Assembly: GCA_951812505.1 (NCBI GenBank)
Contig: CATOSI010000002.1
Span: 558,001 to 622,000, forward strand
Direction of reading: 5' to 3'
DNA from: an uncultured Dehalococcoidia bacterium
GTDB lineage: Bacteria; Chloroflexota; Dehalococcoidia; Lucifugimonadales; UBA1123
Length of the DNA: 64,000 nt
The notes beneath the pieces are model-generated. The model did no database searches. It was not told the DNA's origin and saw nothing but the letters and a program-made list of their open reading frames with translations. Position numbers and translations under genes: made by a program. Below are positions 7,757 to 16,479 of the stretch, piece by piece; the first letter of the stretch is position 1, and every line of letters begins with the position of its first letter.

Positions 7757-8953
7757 ATGCCCAGAACCAAGATAAAACCTAACGCCCAACTCAAACAGAT
7801 CGTCCTCGAAGAGACCAACGACGGACGCGATGTCGTTCGATACCTAAAGAGCACCTTCATGGCGATAGAGGACGCCCCACGACTCTTCGGTCTCAGACAC
7901 AAAGACTACACCCGCACACACAAGATCGCAGCCGCACGCATCCTAGCCAGAATCGGACTGGAAGAGGGCAAGCGCTACCTCAGGAGGACCTACGTCCGGA
8001 CTCCCTTCAAGAGAGTCCACCCCGAAGACGAAGACATGCCCAGGAAAGAAATGGCCGCCTCCACCTCCGAACTCTACCGCCTGGTCAGGAAAGAGACCAA
8101 CGACGGCAGGGACATCATCACCCGCTTCGTCGGCATAATGAAGGGCTACTACCCCGAGTACAAGCCCCACCTGCGCATGGCCGCAGCCAAAGAACTCATC
8201 CGCCAGATAGAGTTCGACTACGACGACGAACAGCCTGAAACCACTTCTTCAGAATCCACCGAACCTGTCGCAAGTCCATCCCCCGCGACGGACCATGCCC
8301 CGAATTCAGCGGCAGCCCGGACCGAATCACCCCCAGACACCGACCCACGCCCACCCAATCCTGTATATCCTATGAATCCCGCAAATCCTGATTCTGACAA
8401 AGAGCCGGACACCGATCAGCCCAATCCTGTACATCCTACAAATCCTGTAAATCCTGATTCTGACAAAGAGCCCATGGACACCACCGCCAACCCAATTTCT
8501 AATTCTAAATTGTCAATTGGAAATTCTCCCACCCCCACCCTGCCCAAGCTCGTCACCAACCCCTACCGCGCCTATGCAAACCTCTACTGCGCGAGCGAAG
8601 GCGAGTCCATCTACCGCTCCATCGTCCGCCGAGCCTCCGACAGTCCCACCCTGGGCAACGCCAAGTACAAGGCAGGCGAACTCATACAGGATTTCAACCG
8701 CTTCGCCAAAGACTGCGACCCAGAACACCAGCCTGTCTCCGTGCCGGACGACCTGCTTGCCAAGTCGCTCACCCAGCTGAGAGAGACCCCCGAAACCTAC
8801 GTGTTCGACCCGGACGACTACTACGAACTGGAACTCGACGAATTCTACTACTGCCTGTGCCGGTACTGCGAGGAGTGCGACGAGCTTGACTACTACTTCG
8901 AGTCCATGCGAGAACTCGAAGAGGACACCGATCCCCTCTACGAGGACCCCTGA
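7757..8953 (+). CDS. Protein of unknown function with two helical repeats and repeat-derived linker
   Basis: 398 residues, no recognised family. Residues 9-75 and 103-156 are two copies of one module built around an ETNDGRD motif and a later HKIAAARIL/HLRMAAAKEL helix. The helix resembles the H-x-R-x-A-A-x-E-L signature of small DNA-packaging or HTH-like helical proteins, but this is not a firm assignment. A paralogue with the same module lies at 18553-19398. The middle (about 160-260) is a low-complexity linker partly made of R5 repeat sequence read in frame (NPVHPTNPVNPDSD). The C-terminal domain (about 265-398) is acidic with YYCLCRYCEECDE cysteines, possibly metal-binding. Start ATG at 7757; no strong ribosome-binding site seen. 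Confidence 0.7.
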   Translation: MPRTKIKPNAQLKQIVLEETNDGRDVVRYLKSTFMAIEDAPRLFGLRHKDYTRTHKIAAARILARIGLEEGKRYLRRTYVRTPFKRVHPEDEDMPRKEMAASTSELYRLVRKETNDGRDIITRFVGIMKGYYPEYKPHLRMAAAKELIRQIEFDYDDEQPETTSSESTEPVASPSPATDHAPNSAAARTESPPDTDPRPPNPVYPMNPANPDSDKEPDTDQPNPVHPTNPVNPDSDKEPMDTTANPISNSKLSIGNSPTPTLPKLVTNPYRAYANLYCASEGESIYRSIVRRASDSPTLGNAKYKAGELIQDFNRFAKDCDPEHQPVSVPDDLLAKSLTQLRETPETYVFDPDDYYELELDEFYYCLCRYCEECDELDYYFESMRELEEDTDPLYEDP

Positions 8954-8955
8954 CC

Positions 8956-9054
8956 GACCACCTCGACAACCTTCAGCTTCTCTGCTCACACCGCAACCGT
9001 ATCAAGGGCGACAGACCGCAGGAATACCTCATCGCCGCGCTCGCCGATAGATGA
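8956..9054 (+). pseudogene. C-terminal relic of an HNH-containing protein
   Basis: Directly after the preceding stop codon, a different frame reads DHLDNLQLLCSHRNRIKGDR and then PQEYLIAALADR before TGA 9052-9054. This matches the usual end of HNH-type endonucleases or HNH-tailed DNA methyltransferases (NLQLLCxxCNxxKGD). The second cysteine of the CxxC is arginine here, and there is no upstream portion in frame. It is read as a remnant of a lost restriction or mobile gene. Confidence 0.5.
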
Positions 9055-9171
9055 CAGATGCTGTGGTACGCTGTATCCAGAGCTAGTTTCCATAGCTCAC
9101 CGACCCAGAGAGGTCTGACATGACCACAAAGACCGCTACATTGACAAAATGGCATAGCCGAGTACTGGTGA

Positions 9172-9471
9172 TTCGACCCAACGAGAGGCGAGTACCACGA
9201 TACGGCGCTGGTCGGAGACCGTCTGGTCGAGGGGCGGTATCAGCCCATCGAATTTGAGTGGTCGGACGAATCGCACTGTCGTAGGTACAGTGAGGCGCTG
9301 GGACTATACCTCTGCTGGGAACTCGGGGAACTGCGCTCCTATGATCCCGGAACACAGAGCTACCTCCGCACCCACAACGCAGAGGTTGCCCGCGCCGACC
9401 CAGCCGAAGCCGGACTCCGCAGGCTGCGAGAGAGACTGGCCGCCCTGGGTGACGCCACGGACTGCTCCTGA
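9172..9471 (+). pseudogene. 3' fragment of a Uma2/DUF820-family endonuclease-like gene
   Basis: The frame after an in-frame TGA (9169-9171) encodes 99 residues beginning FDPTRGEYHDTALVGDRLVE, then YQPIEFEW, ALGLYLCWELGELRSYDP and a leucine/arginine-rich tail ERLAALGD. This order is typical of the C-terminal half of Uma2-family (DUF820) proteins, which have a PD-(D/E)XK nuclease-like fold. The N-terminal half is missing and there is no plausible start, so it is a truncated pseudogene. It sits between two other decayed or repeat-rich sequences. Confidence 0.6.
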
Positions 9472-9532
9472 ATCCCTACTCCTGCCGACCTCATCTTATA
9501 GGTATAATCCATGAACAAGAGGTCGCTTGCAC

Positions 9533-10756
9533 ATGACCATAGCCCGAATATCAGCCCTCGCCCTGACTCTTCTGCTCCTGGTGGCTGTCGCCTGCTCGTC
9601 GGAAAACGCCGCCGAGCCAACGCCTACGGAGCCGGAGACCGCGTCCACTCGACCCACCGCCGCGCCTGAGAATACAAGCCCGCCGGTCGCGTCAGCCGCG
9701 CCCACCCGACCGCCCTCTCCGACAGCCACCTCCGAGCCAGAAGAACTGGACCTGGAGATAGTCACCCTGCTCCCGTTCGACGCGATTCCCGCAGTCCTGG
9801 AGCCGGAATTCATAAGCGCTGAGGAGGCCGACTCCAAGCTGGCCGAACTGCTGAAGGACCGCTCCCAAAGAGACGCCGACAAGGCCCTGCTCCTGGGCGG
9901 CAGCGACCCCGACGACGCCCTCGTCCTCGGACTGTCCATCAACGGCGACAGCCGCGCCTACTACGTCCCAACCCTCAGCAGAGTCGAGATAGTCAACGAC
10001 ACCGTGGGCGGACAGCCGCTCGCGGTTACATGGTGACCGCTCTGCTACTCGGCTATCGTGTATAGCCGCGAAATCAACGGAGAACTCCACACATTCGGCG
10101 TATCCGGCAAGCTCATCATGAACGTCCTCGTCATGTACGACCACCAGACCAGGACCCTCTGGAGCCAGTTCCTGAACAGGGGAGTCGAGGGCGAGCTTGA
10201 GGGCGTCGAACTCGACGTCATCCCCGTAACCCAGACCACCTGGGGAGCGTGGAAGGAACTGCATCCTGAAACCAAGTTCCTCGATATCTTCAAGGCGGAC
10301 CCGTACGATCAGTACTACACGGACTACAATAGGCCCGGCGTCATCGGAGAGCGCAACAAAGACGACCGCCTCAGTACCAAGGACCTGGTCGTCGGAGTGA
10401 ACTTCGACGGCACGCCCAAGGCTTATCCGCTGAAGGAACTCAAATCCAGTCCCGTACTGAACGACTCGGTCGCCGGACGCGACGCGCTCGTCTATTTCGA
10501 CACCCCCAGCGGCACCGCGCTGGTCTATGACCGCAGCGTGAACGGACGGTCGCTGAACTTCACCATGGCCCCCGACACCTCCGGCGTGCTGACCGAGCTG
10601 GTGGACGAGGAGACCGGCTCGCGCTGGATGGCGTTCACCGGCCTCGCGGTCGAGGGTGAACTCAAGGGTCAGCGTCTCGAGAGAATCCCGTCCCACCTCT
10701 CGTTCTGGTTCGCCTGGACCGACTGGAATCCCGCCACCGAGCTTTTCATGGGCTGA
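9533..10756 (+). CDS. DUF3179 lipoprotein with in-frame UGA at a conserved cysteine (candidate selenoprotein)
   Basis: The frame is open from ATG 9533 to TGA 10754-10756 except for one TGA at 10034-10036, codon 168. Both halves belong to one DUF3179 protein. The first half has a lipoprotein signal ending VAVAC, a Pro/Thr-rich linker and VNDTVGGQPLAVTW. The second half begins PLCYSAIVYSREINGELHTF and continues with the second DUF3179-like half, to 407 residues. Family members read T(W/Y)CPLC here, so UGA replaces the first Cys of a CxxC, giving UPLC. A hairpin follows: stem CGGCTAT (10050-10056), loop CGTGT, stem ATAGCCG (10062-10068), starting 13 nt after UGA with G at loop position 2, as in bacterial SECIS elements. 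No selenium genes are in this window. The alternative is a nonsense mutation or sequencing error. Confidence 0.75.
10050..10068 (+). promoter_or_regulatory. Candidate bacterial SECIS hairpin
   Basis: A perfect 7-bp stem (CGGCTAT/ATAGCCG) closes a 5-nt loop CGTGT. There are 13 nt between the UGA codon and the stem and 20 nt between the UGA and the apical loop. Known bacterial SECIS elements lie immediately downstream of UGA within the coding region, with a small apical loop carrying a guanine among its first nucleotides; this hairpin meets those features. Function would require SelB, tRNA-Sec and SelA/SelD elsewhere in the genome. Confidence 0.6.
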
Positions 10757-10839
10757 CAATAAGACGGCCAAACGGGTAGGATAGTAGTCGCCGGACGTAC
10801 CCTCGCCCCGGCGACTATGTTTTCTCCGGAGATGTCATC

Positions 10840-12477
10840 ATGCCCGCCGATTCTACCCAGCGCCCCAACATCATCGTAATACTCGCCGACGACATGGGCT
10901 ACTCAGACATCGGCTGCTTCGGCTCCGAAATCCGCACCCCGAACCTCGATTCCCTGGGCTACAACGGACTCAGATTCTCTCAGATGTACAACTCCGCGCG
11001 CTGCTGTCCCTCCCGCGCCGCGCTCCTCACCGGACTCAACCCCCAACAGGCCGGAGTCGGCCACATGGTCGCCAACCTCGGTGTTCCCGAATACCAGGGA
11101 TACCTGCGCGAGAACTGCGTCACCATTGCGGAGTCCCTCAAGGCTTCAGGCTACTCGACTTTCATGTCCGGCAAGTGGCACGTCGGCGGCGACTACGATC
11201 TCTCCAACCCCGATAGCTGGACGCCCGGCACCCCGGATCATCCCCTTCCCACCCAGCGCGGCTTCGACCGCTACTACGGCATACTGACCGGCGCTGGCAA
11301 CTTCTACTTCCCCAAGACCCTCATGGACCAGGATACGCTCGTCCCGCTCGACGACCTGGACGACTTCTACCTCACCGACGCCATAAGCGACAACGCGGTA
11401 AAGATGGTGGGAGAGGCCGCCGACGGCGACGCGCCGTTCTTCATGTACGTCGGCTTCACCGCCCCCCACTGGCCGCTGCACGCGCTGGAAGAGGACATCG
11501 CGCGCTACGAAGGGCAGTACCGGCGCGGATGGGACTACCTGCGCACGAGCAGGCACGAAGAGCTCAAGAGCATGGGCATACTGGATGAGAAATGGGACAT
11601 CTCTCCGCGCGACAACAGCAGCCATCCCTGGACCACTACCTCAGACCGCGACTGGGAGGACATCCGAATGGCGGTTTACGCCGCGCAGATAGACCGTCTC
11701 GACCAGGGTGTCGGCAGAATACTCGACGCCCTGCGCTCCAGGAACATGGACGGCAACACGCTCATCATGTTCCTGTCCGACAACGGCGGCTGCGCCGAGT
11801 TCCTCGCCGAAGACGGCAGTCTCCCACAGCCCGCCCGATACGGCGGCGTCAACCCCGACGGTACCCAGGTTCACGTCGGCAACACACCCGGCCTCCGGCC
11901 CGGCGGCCCCCAGACGTTCATGAGCTACGACCTGCCCTGGGCAAACGCATCCAACACGCCGTTCCGCCGCTTCAAGCGCTGGACTCACGAGGGCGGGATT
12001 TCCATGCCTTTCATCATGAGTTGGCCCGACAGGATCACCGAGCCCGGCATCGTTCACTCACCCGCTCACCTGATAGACATAATGCCCACCTGCCTGGACG
12101 CCGCCAGCACCAACCATCCGGCGGAGCGTGCAGGCCAGCCTACCCTGCCCCTGGAGGGCGAAAGTATGCTGACCGCGATTGACAACCGGGAGTGGAGCCG
12201 GGAGCAGCCCATATTCTGGGAGCATGAGGGAAGCAGGGCGGTGCGCCAGGGACGGTGGAAGCTGGTTTCGGCTATCGGCGAGAGATGGGAACTCTACGAC
12301 ATGGAACAGGACCGCACCGAACTCGACGATCTGTACAATAGGAATCTGTCCAAGGCGCACGAGTTGGAAGGTCTATACGCTCAGTGGGCCGAACGCTGCG
12401 GCGTCCTGCCCTGGAACGTCATCAACCCAAACTGGAACCCGGCGATGCTGAGCCAGAGCGCTCACAAGTCGGGGTAG
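10840..12477 (+). CDS. Arylsulfatase-type sulfatase
   Basis: 545 residues of the type I (formylglycine) sulfatase family, hydrolysing sulfate esters. The N-terminal metal-binding NIIVILADDMGYSDIGCFG is followed by the modification motif CCPSRAALLTG, where Cys 55 would become formylglycine. KWHVGG and the later SDNGG block (metal ligands) are also present. No signal peptide is evident at the chosen ATG (10840), suggesting cytoplasmic action unless the start is further upstream. It lies between the DUF3179 gene and the SppA-like gene, all on the same strand. Sulfatases are common in marine Chloroflexota and planctomycetes; the substrate is unknown. Confidence 0.9.
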   Translation: MPADSTQRPNIIVILADDMGYSDIGCFGSEIRTPNLDSLGYNGLRFSQMYNSARCCPSRAALLTGLNPQQAGVGHMVANLGVPEYQGYLRENCVTIAESLKASGYSTFMSGKWHVGGDYDLSNPDSWTPGTPDHPLPTQRGFDRYYGILTGAGNFYFPKTLMDQDTLVPLDDLDDFYLTDAISDNAVKMVGEAADGDAPFFMYVGFTAPHWPLHALEEDIARYEGQYRRGWDYLRTSRHEELKSMGILDEKWDISPRDNSSHPWTTTSDRDWEDIRMAVYAAQIDRLDQGVGRILDALRSRNMDGNTLIMFLSDNGGCAEFLAEDGSLPQPARYGGVNPDGTQVHVGNTPGLRPGGPQTFMSYDLPWANASNTPFRRFKRWTHEGGISMPFIMSWPDRITEPGIVHSPAHLIDIMPTCLDAASTNHPAERAGQPTLPLEGESMLTAIDNREWSREQPIFWEHEGSRAVRQGRWKLVSAIGERWELYDMEQDRTELDDLYNRNLSKAHELEGLYAQWAERCGVLPWNVINPNWNPAMLSQSAHKSG

Positions 12478-12517
12478 ATTCGGCTTTCAATCATCGTCCC
12501 CGCGATGGGAGGAATAC

Positions 12518-13309
12518 ATGGCAATCATAATGGCCAGGAGAAGCAAGATAGCAGTCGTGGAGATTCACGGCACAATCGGCGCGAGCGTCAAGTCGCCGGA
12601 GATCGAGAGGATACTGAATCGCGTGCGCCAGGACCACAGCTTCAGGGCGCTGGTGCTGGATATAGACTCCGGCGGCGGCTCCGCGTCCCCCTCCGACTAC
12701 ATCTACCGAGCCGCAAAGCGCATCGCCGGACGAAAGCCCGTCGTCGCCTGCATTCGCGGGGTCGGAGCGTCCGGGGCGTACATGATTGCCTGTGCCGCCC
12801 ACAGGATCGTCGCCTCGCCCGGCGCGGTAGTCGGCTCCATCGGCGTCATCTCCGTCCGTCCCGCGCTGGAACAGCTATTGGAACGCGCCGGCATCGGCGT
12901 CAACGTCAACAAGAGCGGCGAGTTCAAAGACCTCGGAGCTCCCTGGCGCGAGATTACTCCCGAGGAAAACGAGAAGATCCAGGAACTCATTGACGACAGT
13001 TACGACTCGTTCGTCGAGATAGTGTCCGAGAGTCGCGGCCTGGACGAGGACCGAGTCAGAGAGCTTGCCACCGGAGAGGTGTATCTCGCCCCGCGCGGCC
13101 TGGAGACCGGCCTGGTGGACGAACTCGGCGATCTCGACCGCGCACTCGAACTGGCCGCCAACGCCGCCGGAGTTCCCAAACGTCCGGTGTACTTGCGTCC
13201 GCCGCGCGGACTGCGCGCCCGGCTGCTCGGCCCCGTCGCCGACACGCTCGTGGACTCGGTCGCCGAACAGATAGAGCGTCGCCTGACTCACGGTCGCTAC
13301 GGGCTTTGA
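12518..13309 (+). CDS. S49-family peptidase, SppA-like
   Basis: 263 residues. ATG 12518 follows GGGAGGAA with good spacing. The S49 core is clear: IDSGGGSASPSD, the nucleophile serine in GVGASGAYMIA, and the general-base lysine region VNKSGEFKDLGAPWREIT with the typical K-D-x-G-x-P-x-R pattern. Known SppA enzymes digest signal peptides left in the membrane. This protein lacks an obvious N-terminal membrane anchor (MAIIMARRSKIAVVEIHGTI), so it may be a short, peripheral or cytoplasmic form. It is 40 bp downstream of the sulfatase and may share its transcript. Confidence 0.88.
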   Translation: MAIIMARRSKIAVVEIHGTIGASVKSPEIERILNRVRQDHSFRALVLDIDSGGGSASPSDYIYRAAKRIAGRKPVVACIRGVGASGAYMIACAAHRIVASPGAVVGSIGVISVRPALEQLLERAGIGVNVNKSGEFKDLGAPWREITPEENEKIQELIDDSYDSFVEIVSESRGLDEDRVRELATGEVYLAPRGLETGLVDELGDLDRALELAANAAGVPKRPVYLRPPRGLRARLLGPVADTLVDSVAEQIERRLTHGRYGL

Positions 13310-13316
13310 GGCCGCG

Positions 13317-13432
13317 CTTTCACCCTCACCCTAGCCCTCTCCCATCGAGGGAGAGGGGGTTTGTTGACCGGTATTCATAGCTGGCCGCACGTTTGCCTAG
13401 CCTTGTGAGCTCATCGAGGGAGAGGGGATTGG
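13317..13432. repeat. R2 palindromic repeats
   Basis: TCACCCTCACCCTAGCCCTC leads into a CTCCC-ATCGA-GGGAG palindrome, followed by a fixed tail (GGGGGTTTGTTG then GGTATTCATAGCTG) and a second partial copy (ATCGAGGGAGAGGGG). The same element with the same tail recurs at about 17289-17385 and 18463-18545, so the repeat includes about 100 bp of conserved flank. The hairpin may also act as a terminator between the convergent genes here. Confidence 0.85.
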
Positions 13433-13433
13433 C

Positions 13434-14372
13434 TTACTCTGCAACCAGCGATGTCCGCGCCGCCATCGGCTGTCGCGCCATGCGCGCCATGGACTTCACC
13501 AGAACGGCGAACTCGTCTTCGGGCCTGAATCCGCGCTCCTCCAGCGCTCCGCCCAGCAGAGGCACATAGTCCGGCACAACCGCGACCACGCTCTTTGCCT
13601 TTACGAGAGAGCGCAGCCCGAATTCCACGATATCGGGGGTCAGGGCCGCGCAGTCCGGGTGCAGCGTCAACTCGACCCTACCCACACCGGACCGAACCGA
13701 ATTCCCAATCCACCCTCTGACATCCCCTTCCAACTCCAGCACTCTCTCTCTTGACCGCCTGCCCATCGGCTCGCGCGAGTCCTTCCACTGTTCGAGCGTC
13801 ATACCCGTCAGTTGTCGCACCTTCACAGGAGTAGTCTCATTGTATAGTCGGAATAGCGCGTGATCGTGCTCCGAACGTCGCTTGACGGAGTGCGAGTCAG
13901 TATCGAACAACCCCCGTCCCAATTCCGCAGCCGAACCCTGTTCACGGTACAGCGTCTCACCGAAGCATGGGAAGAAGCCCGCTCGCCTGGCAGCGGGAAT
14001 GATTCCGCTGTCCGCCTCGACGCGTAGGAACACCCGCTCCGCTCCGCCGTATGCGGATGCGACACCGACCTGTTCCAGCAAATCCATCATCGCGCCGTCC
14101 GAATCTGGGTCTGCGTAGAGGTGTGAGACTTCCCAGCTCTTGGGACCGGACCTGGGACGAATCGAGGCTACCGCCCTGAAGCGACCTCCCTCCACACAAA
14201 CCAGCGTATTCACCTTCGAACGCGGCTGAAAGCGGCGGCGCGATACACTTGGGATGAGCGTGCTGAAGGACTGCGGCCTGCAAATCCCGGCTGACGTAAT
14301 GGCGTGGTTCGGAAAGCGATTCATGCCCACGGCGAGACACCGGACAGCGTCCAGCGGCTCGAGATTTCTCAC
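13434..14372 (-). CDS. GNAT-fold protein, possible N-acetyltransferase
   Basis: About 312 residues from GTG 14372, which gives the typical opening VRNLEPLDAVRCLAVG. A longer frame to 14480 would overlap the HEPN gene and add residues that look unrelated. The central part (SWEVSHLYADPDSDGAMMDLLEQVG then AERVFLRVEADSG) resembles the acetyl-CoA-binding GNAT fold, and a second, degenerate half follows. The substrate is unknown. It is the last gene of a pdxS-pdxT-HEPN-GNAT set on the minus strand, with about 80 bp between the HEPN stop and this start. The family call is moderate. Confidence 0.6.
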   Translation of the reverse strand: MRNLEPLDAVRCLAVGMNRFPNHAITSAGICRPQSFSTLIPSVSRRRFQPRSKVNTLVCVEGGRFRAVASIRPRSGPKSWEVSHLYADPDSDGAMMDLLEQVGVASAYGGAERVFLRVEADSGIIPAARRAGFFPCFGETLYREQGSAAELGRGLFDTDSHSVKRRSEHDHALFRLYNETTPVKVRQLTGMTLEQWKDSREPMGRRSRERVLELEGDVRGWIGNSVRSGVGRVELTLHPDCAALTPDIVEFGLRSLVKAKSVVAVVPDYVPLLGGALEERGFRPEDEFAVLVKSMARMARQPMAARTSLVAE

Positions 14373-14451
14373 GTTGGAGTTGCTGTAGTTCCCAAGGCTC
14401 GTGGTTCGGCCTCCGCAAGAAAATGTCAGGTACTTCCCGCGTCTCTGCGCT

Positions 14452-14817
14452 TTACCCTGACCGAGACTGAAGCGACTCAAGTCTGGTCAGAAGGACCTTC
14501 ACATCGGCTATATTGGCTTCGACCATATCGTCAGGCAACCAATTCTCGTAGAAATTAGCGTGCAATATGTTTGCCGTATTGAACAGGGCGCGAATCTCAG
14601 GTTGTCCCATTTCTTCTGCTATCCGGTTGACCACAGGGAACAGGTCCCTATGCCTTCCGTGTCGCCAGCCCCTCTCCTCCGCAATGGACTTGAGGGCGTG
14701 CGCCGCCGCGCCCCATGCTTTTTCTGACGCCTGGAGCGTGTCGCCCTTTCGGAACTCGTCATCAGCTTGCTGAATCAATCGGCGGCTGATTTCAGCATGT
14801 TCGCCTATGAGTGTCAC
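14452..14817 (-). CDS. HEPN/PaREP1-like small helical protein
   Basis: 121 residues. GTG 14817 overlaps the pdxT stop (GTGA), so it is translationally coupled to pdxT. The sequence is all-helical with the pattern LIQQADDEFRKGDTLQASEKAWGAAAHALKS, typical of PaREP1/HEPN-like proteins that often accompany nucleotidyltransferases. No R-x4-6-H ribonuclease motif can be assigned with confidence, although RGWRHGRHRD lies in the expected loop region. No nucleotidyltransferase partner is adjacent. Function is unknown; the link with pyridoxal phosphate synthesis is positional only. Confidence 0.65.
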   Translation of the reverse strand: MTLIGEHAEISRRLIQQADDEFRKGDTLQASEKAWGAAAHALKSIAEERGWRHGRHRDLFPVVNRIAEEMGQPEIRALFNTANILHANFYENWLPDDMVEANIADVKVLLTRLESLQSRSG

Positions 14818-15401
14818 TTCTTGTCCTCTTCGACCATGCCGACGAACAACTTGTGCATACGCGAGTCGTCGGTAAGTTCGGGATGAAACGCCGTAGCCAG
14901 CATGTGGTCTTCCCGGACAGCCACGGGCCTGCCGTCTTCGAGCTTGGACAGTACCTCCACGTTCTCGCCAACCGAGTTGAACACCGGCGCGCGTATGAAC
15001 ACCGCTCGATACGGCGGTCCGTCCATTCCGGCAACATCGAGGTCCGCCTCGAAACTGTCCACCTGCCTGCCAAACGCGTTGCGGCTGACGTTCGTGTCCA
15101 TCAGATGAAGCGGTTCGGGCCGATGATCAGTCAGCTCGCCGGCCATGACTATCATGCCCGCGCACGTTCCCCAGGTGGGCATCTTGTCCGACAGGATGCG
15201 CTCTCGCAGCTTGTCGCGCATCTCGTAGATGTCTATCAGCTGCACGATAGTGGTGCTCTCGCCACCAGGGATTATCAGACCGTCAACCTCGTCGAGCTGA
15301 TCGGGCAGCCGGACTTCGCGCACCTCGACTCCCAGCTTTTCCAGTGCGGAGCGATGCTCTGCGAAATCCCCCTGAATGGCGAGAACGCCTACCGTCGTCA
15401 A
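14814..15401 (-). CDS. pdxT: Pyridoxal 5'-phosphate synthase glutaminase subunit
   Basis: 195 residues. Class I glutamine amidotransferase that hydrolyses glutamine and passes ammonia to PdxS. Visible: MTTVGVLAIQGDFAEH at the start, GLIIPGGESTTI, the nucleophile cysteine in WGTCAGMIVMA, and the His-Glu pair in FHPELTDD. Length is normal. It lies 3 bp after pdxS and overlaps the following HEPN-like gene by 4 bp, forming one operon. Confidence 0.96.
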   Translation of the reverse strand: MTTVGVLAIQGDFAEHRSALEKLGVEVREVRLPDQLDEVDGLIIPGGESTTIVQLIDIYEMRDKLRERILSDKMPTWGTCAGMIVMAGELTDHRPEPLHLMDTNVSRNAFGRQVDSFEADLDVAGMDGPPYRAVFIRAPVFNSVGENVEVLSKLEDGRPVAVREDHMLATAFHPELTDDSRMHKLFVGMVEEDKK

Positions 15402-15404
15402 TTC

Positions 15405-16313
15405 TTACCAGCCCCTGATCGAAAGCCGCTCTGAGTCGGGCATATCAGACACATTCAGACCGGGCATTGCGTCGCCCAGTCCCTTGGACACGTCGGCAAT
15501 CATGCCGGGGTCCTGGTAGTGCGTGGTTGCCTTTACTATCGCGTCCGCCATGAGATCGGGGCGCTCAGACTTGAATATGCCGGAGCCGACGAATATGCCA
15601 TCTACTCCCAGCTGCATCATGAGCGCGGCGTCCGAGGGAGTGGAGACTCCGCCAGCCGCGAAGTTCACCACTGGCAGAGTGCCGCTTTCATGCACTTCTT
15701 TCACCAGTTCGTAGGGAGCACGAAGATCGCGCGCCGTCGCCATGAGCTCGTCGTCGTCCATATTCTGGATGCGCCGAATCTCGCCCAGCACCTGTCGGGC
15801 ATGACGAACCGCCTCGACTATGTTGCCCGAACCGGCCTCGCCCTTGGTGCGTATCATCGCGGCGCCCTCGCCGATCCTGCGCAGCGCTTCGCCCAGGTCC
15901 CTCGCGCCGCACACGAACGGCACTTTGAAGTCGTGCTTGTTGATGTGGTTGTTCTCGTCGGCTGGGGTAAGGACCTCGGACTCGTCAACGTAGTCAACTC
16001 CCAGCGCTTCCAGCACCTGCGCCTCGACGAAATGACCGATACGCGCCTTCGCCATGACTGGTATGGTCACCGCGTCAACTATCTCCGCGACCTTGGTGGG
16101 GTCGGACATACGGGCCACGCCGCCCGCCGCGCGGATGTCGGAGGGAACACGCTCCAACGCCATCACCGCAACCGCGCCCGCGTCCTCGGCGATTCGCGCC
16201 TGCTCGGCGGTCACCACGTCCATGATGACGCCGCCCTTGAGCATCTGTGCAAGGCCCGCCTTGACTCTCCATGTTCCGGTCTCGGTTCCAGTATCAATCG
16301 TCACAGTTGCCAT
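15405..16313 (-). CDS. pdxS: Pyridoxal 5'-phosphate synthase lyase subunit
   Basis: 302 residues. It condenses ribose 5-phosphate, glyceraldehyde 3-phosphate and PdxT-derived ammonia to pyridoxal 5'-phosphate. The family sequence is very well conserved: [62 protein letters not shown], and [17 protein letters not shown] with a variant [13 protein letters not shown] 16313 is preceded by GGAGGACC. First gene of the minus-strand operon; its promoter should lie in the 166-bp divergent gap before the FAH-family gene. Confidence 0.97.
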   Translation of the reverse strand: MATVTIDTGTETGTWRVKAGLAQMLKGGVIMDVVTAEQARIAEDAGAVAVMALERVPSDIRAAGGVARMSDPTKVAEIVDAVTIPVMAKARIGHFVEAQVLEALGVDYVDESEVLTPADENNHINKHDFKVPFVCGARDLGEALRRIGEGAAMIRTKGEAGSGNIVEAVRHARQVLGEIRRIQNMDDDELMATARDLRAPYELVKEVHESGTLPVVNFAAGGVSTPSDAALMMQLGVDGIFVGSGIFKSERPDLMADAIVKATTHYQDPGMIADVSKGLGDAMPGLNVSDMPDSERLSIRGW

Positions 16314-16479
16314 CGCGGTCCTCCATCCTAGTGCGGTTCCTGTCTAAAGCTATGACAAACATTATACTCTTGATAATTCCGCATTTACAACGAGCGACGA
16401 TATTGAGTTAAACTGTGGCTATAGCCGATAAGCTCGGACGGACAGCCACCGAATCGTAAAGATAGGAGATGTGAGAACA

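Noticed and set aside
9692-10771. Antisense open frame opposite the DUF3179 gene
   Set aside because: Shadow frame; the sense strand shows family motifs on both sides of the UGA.
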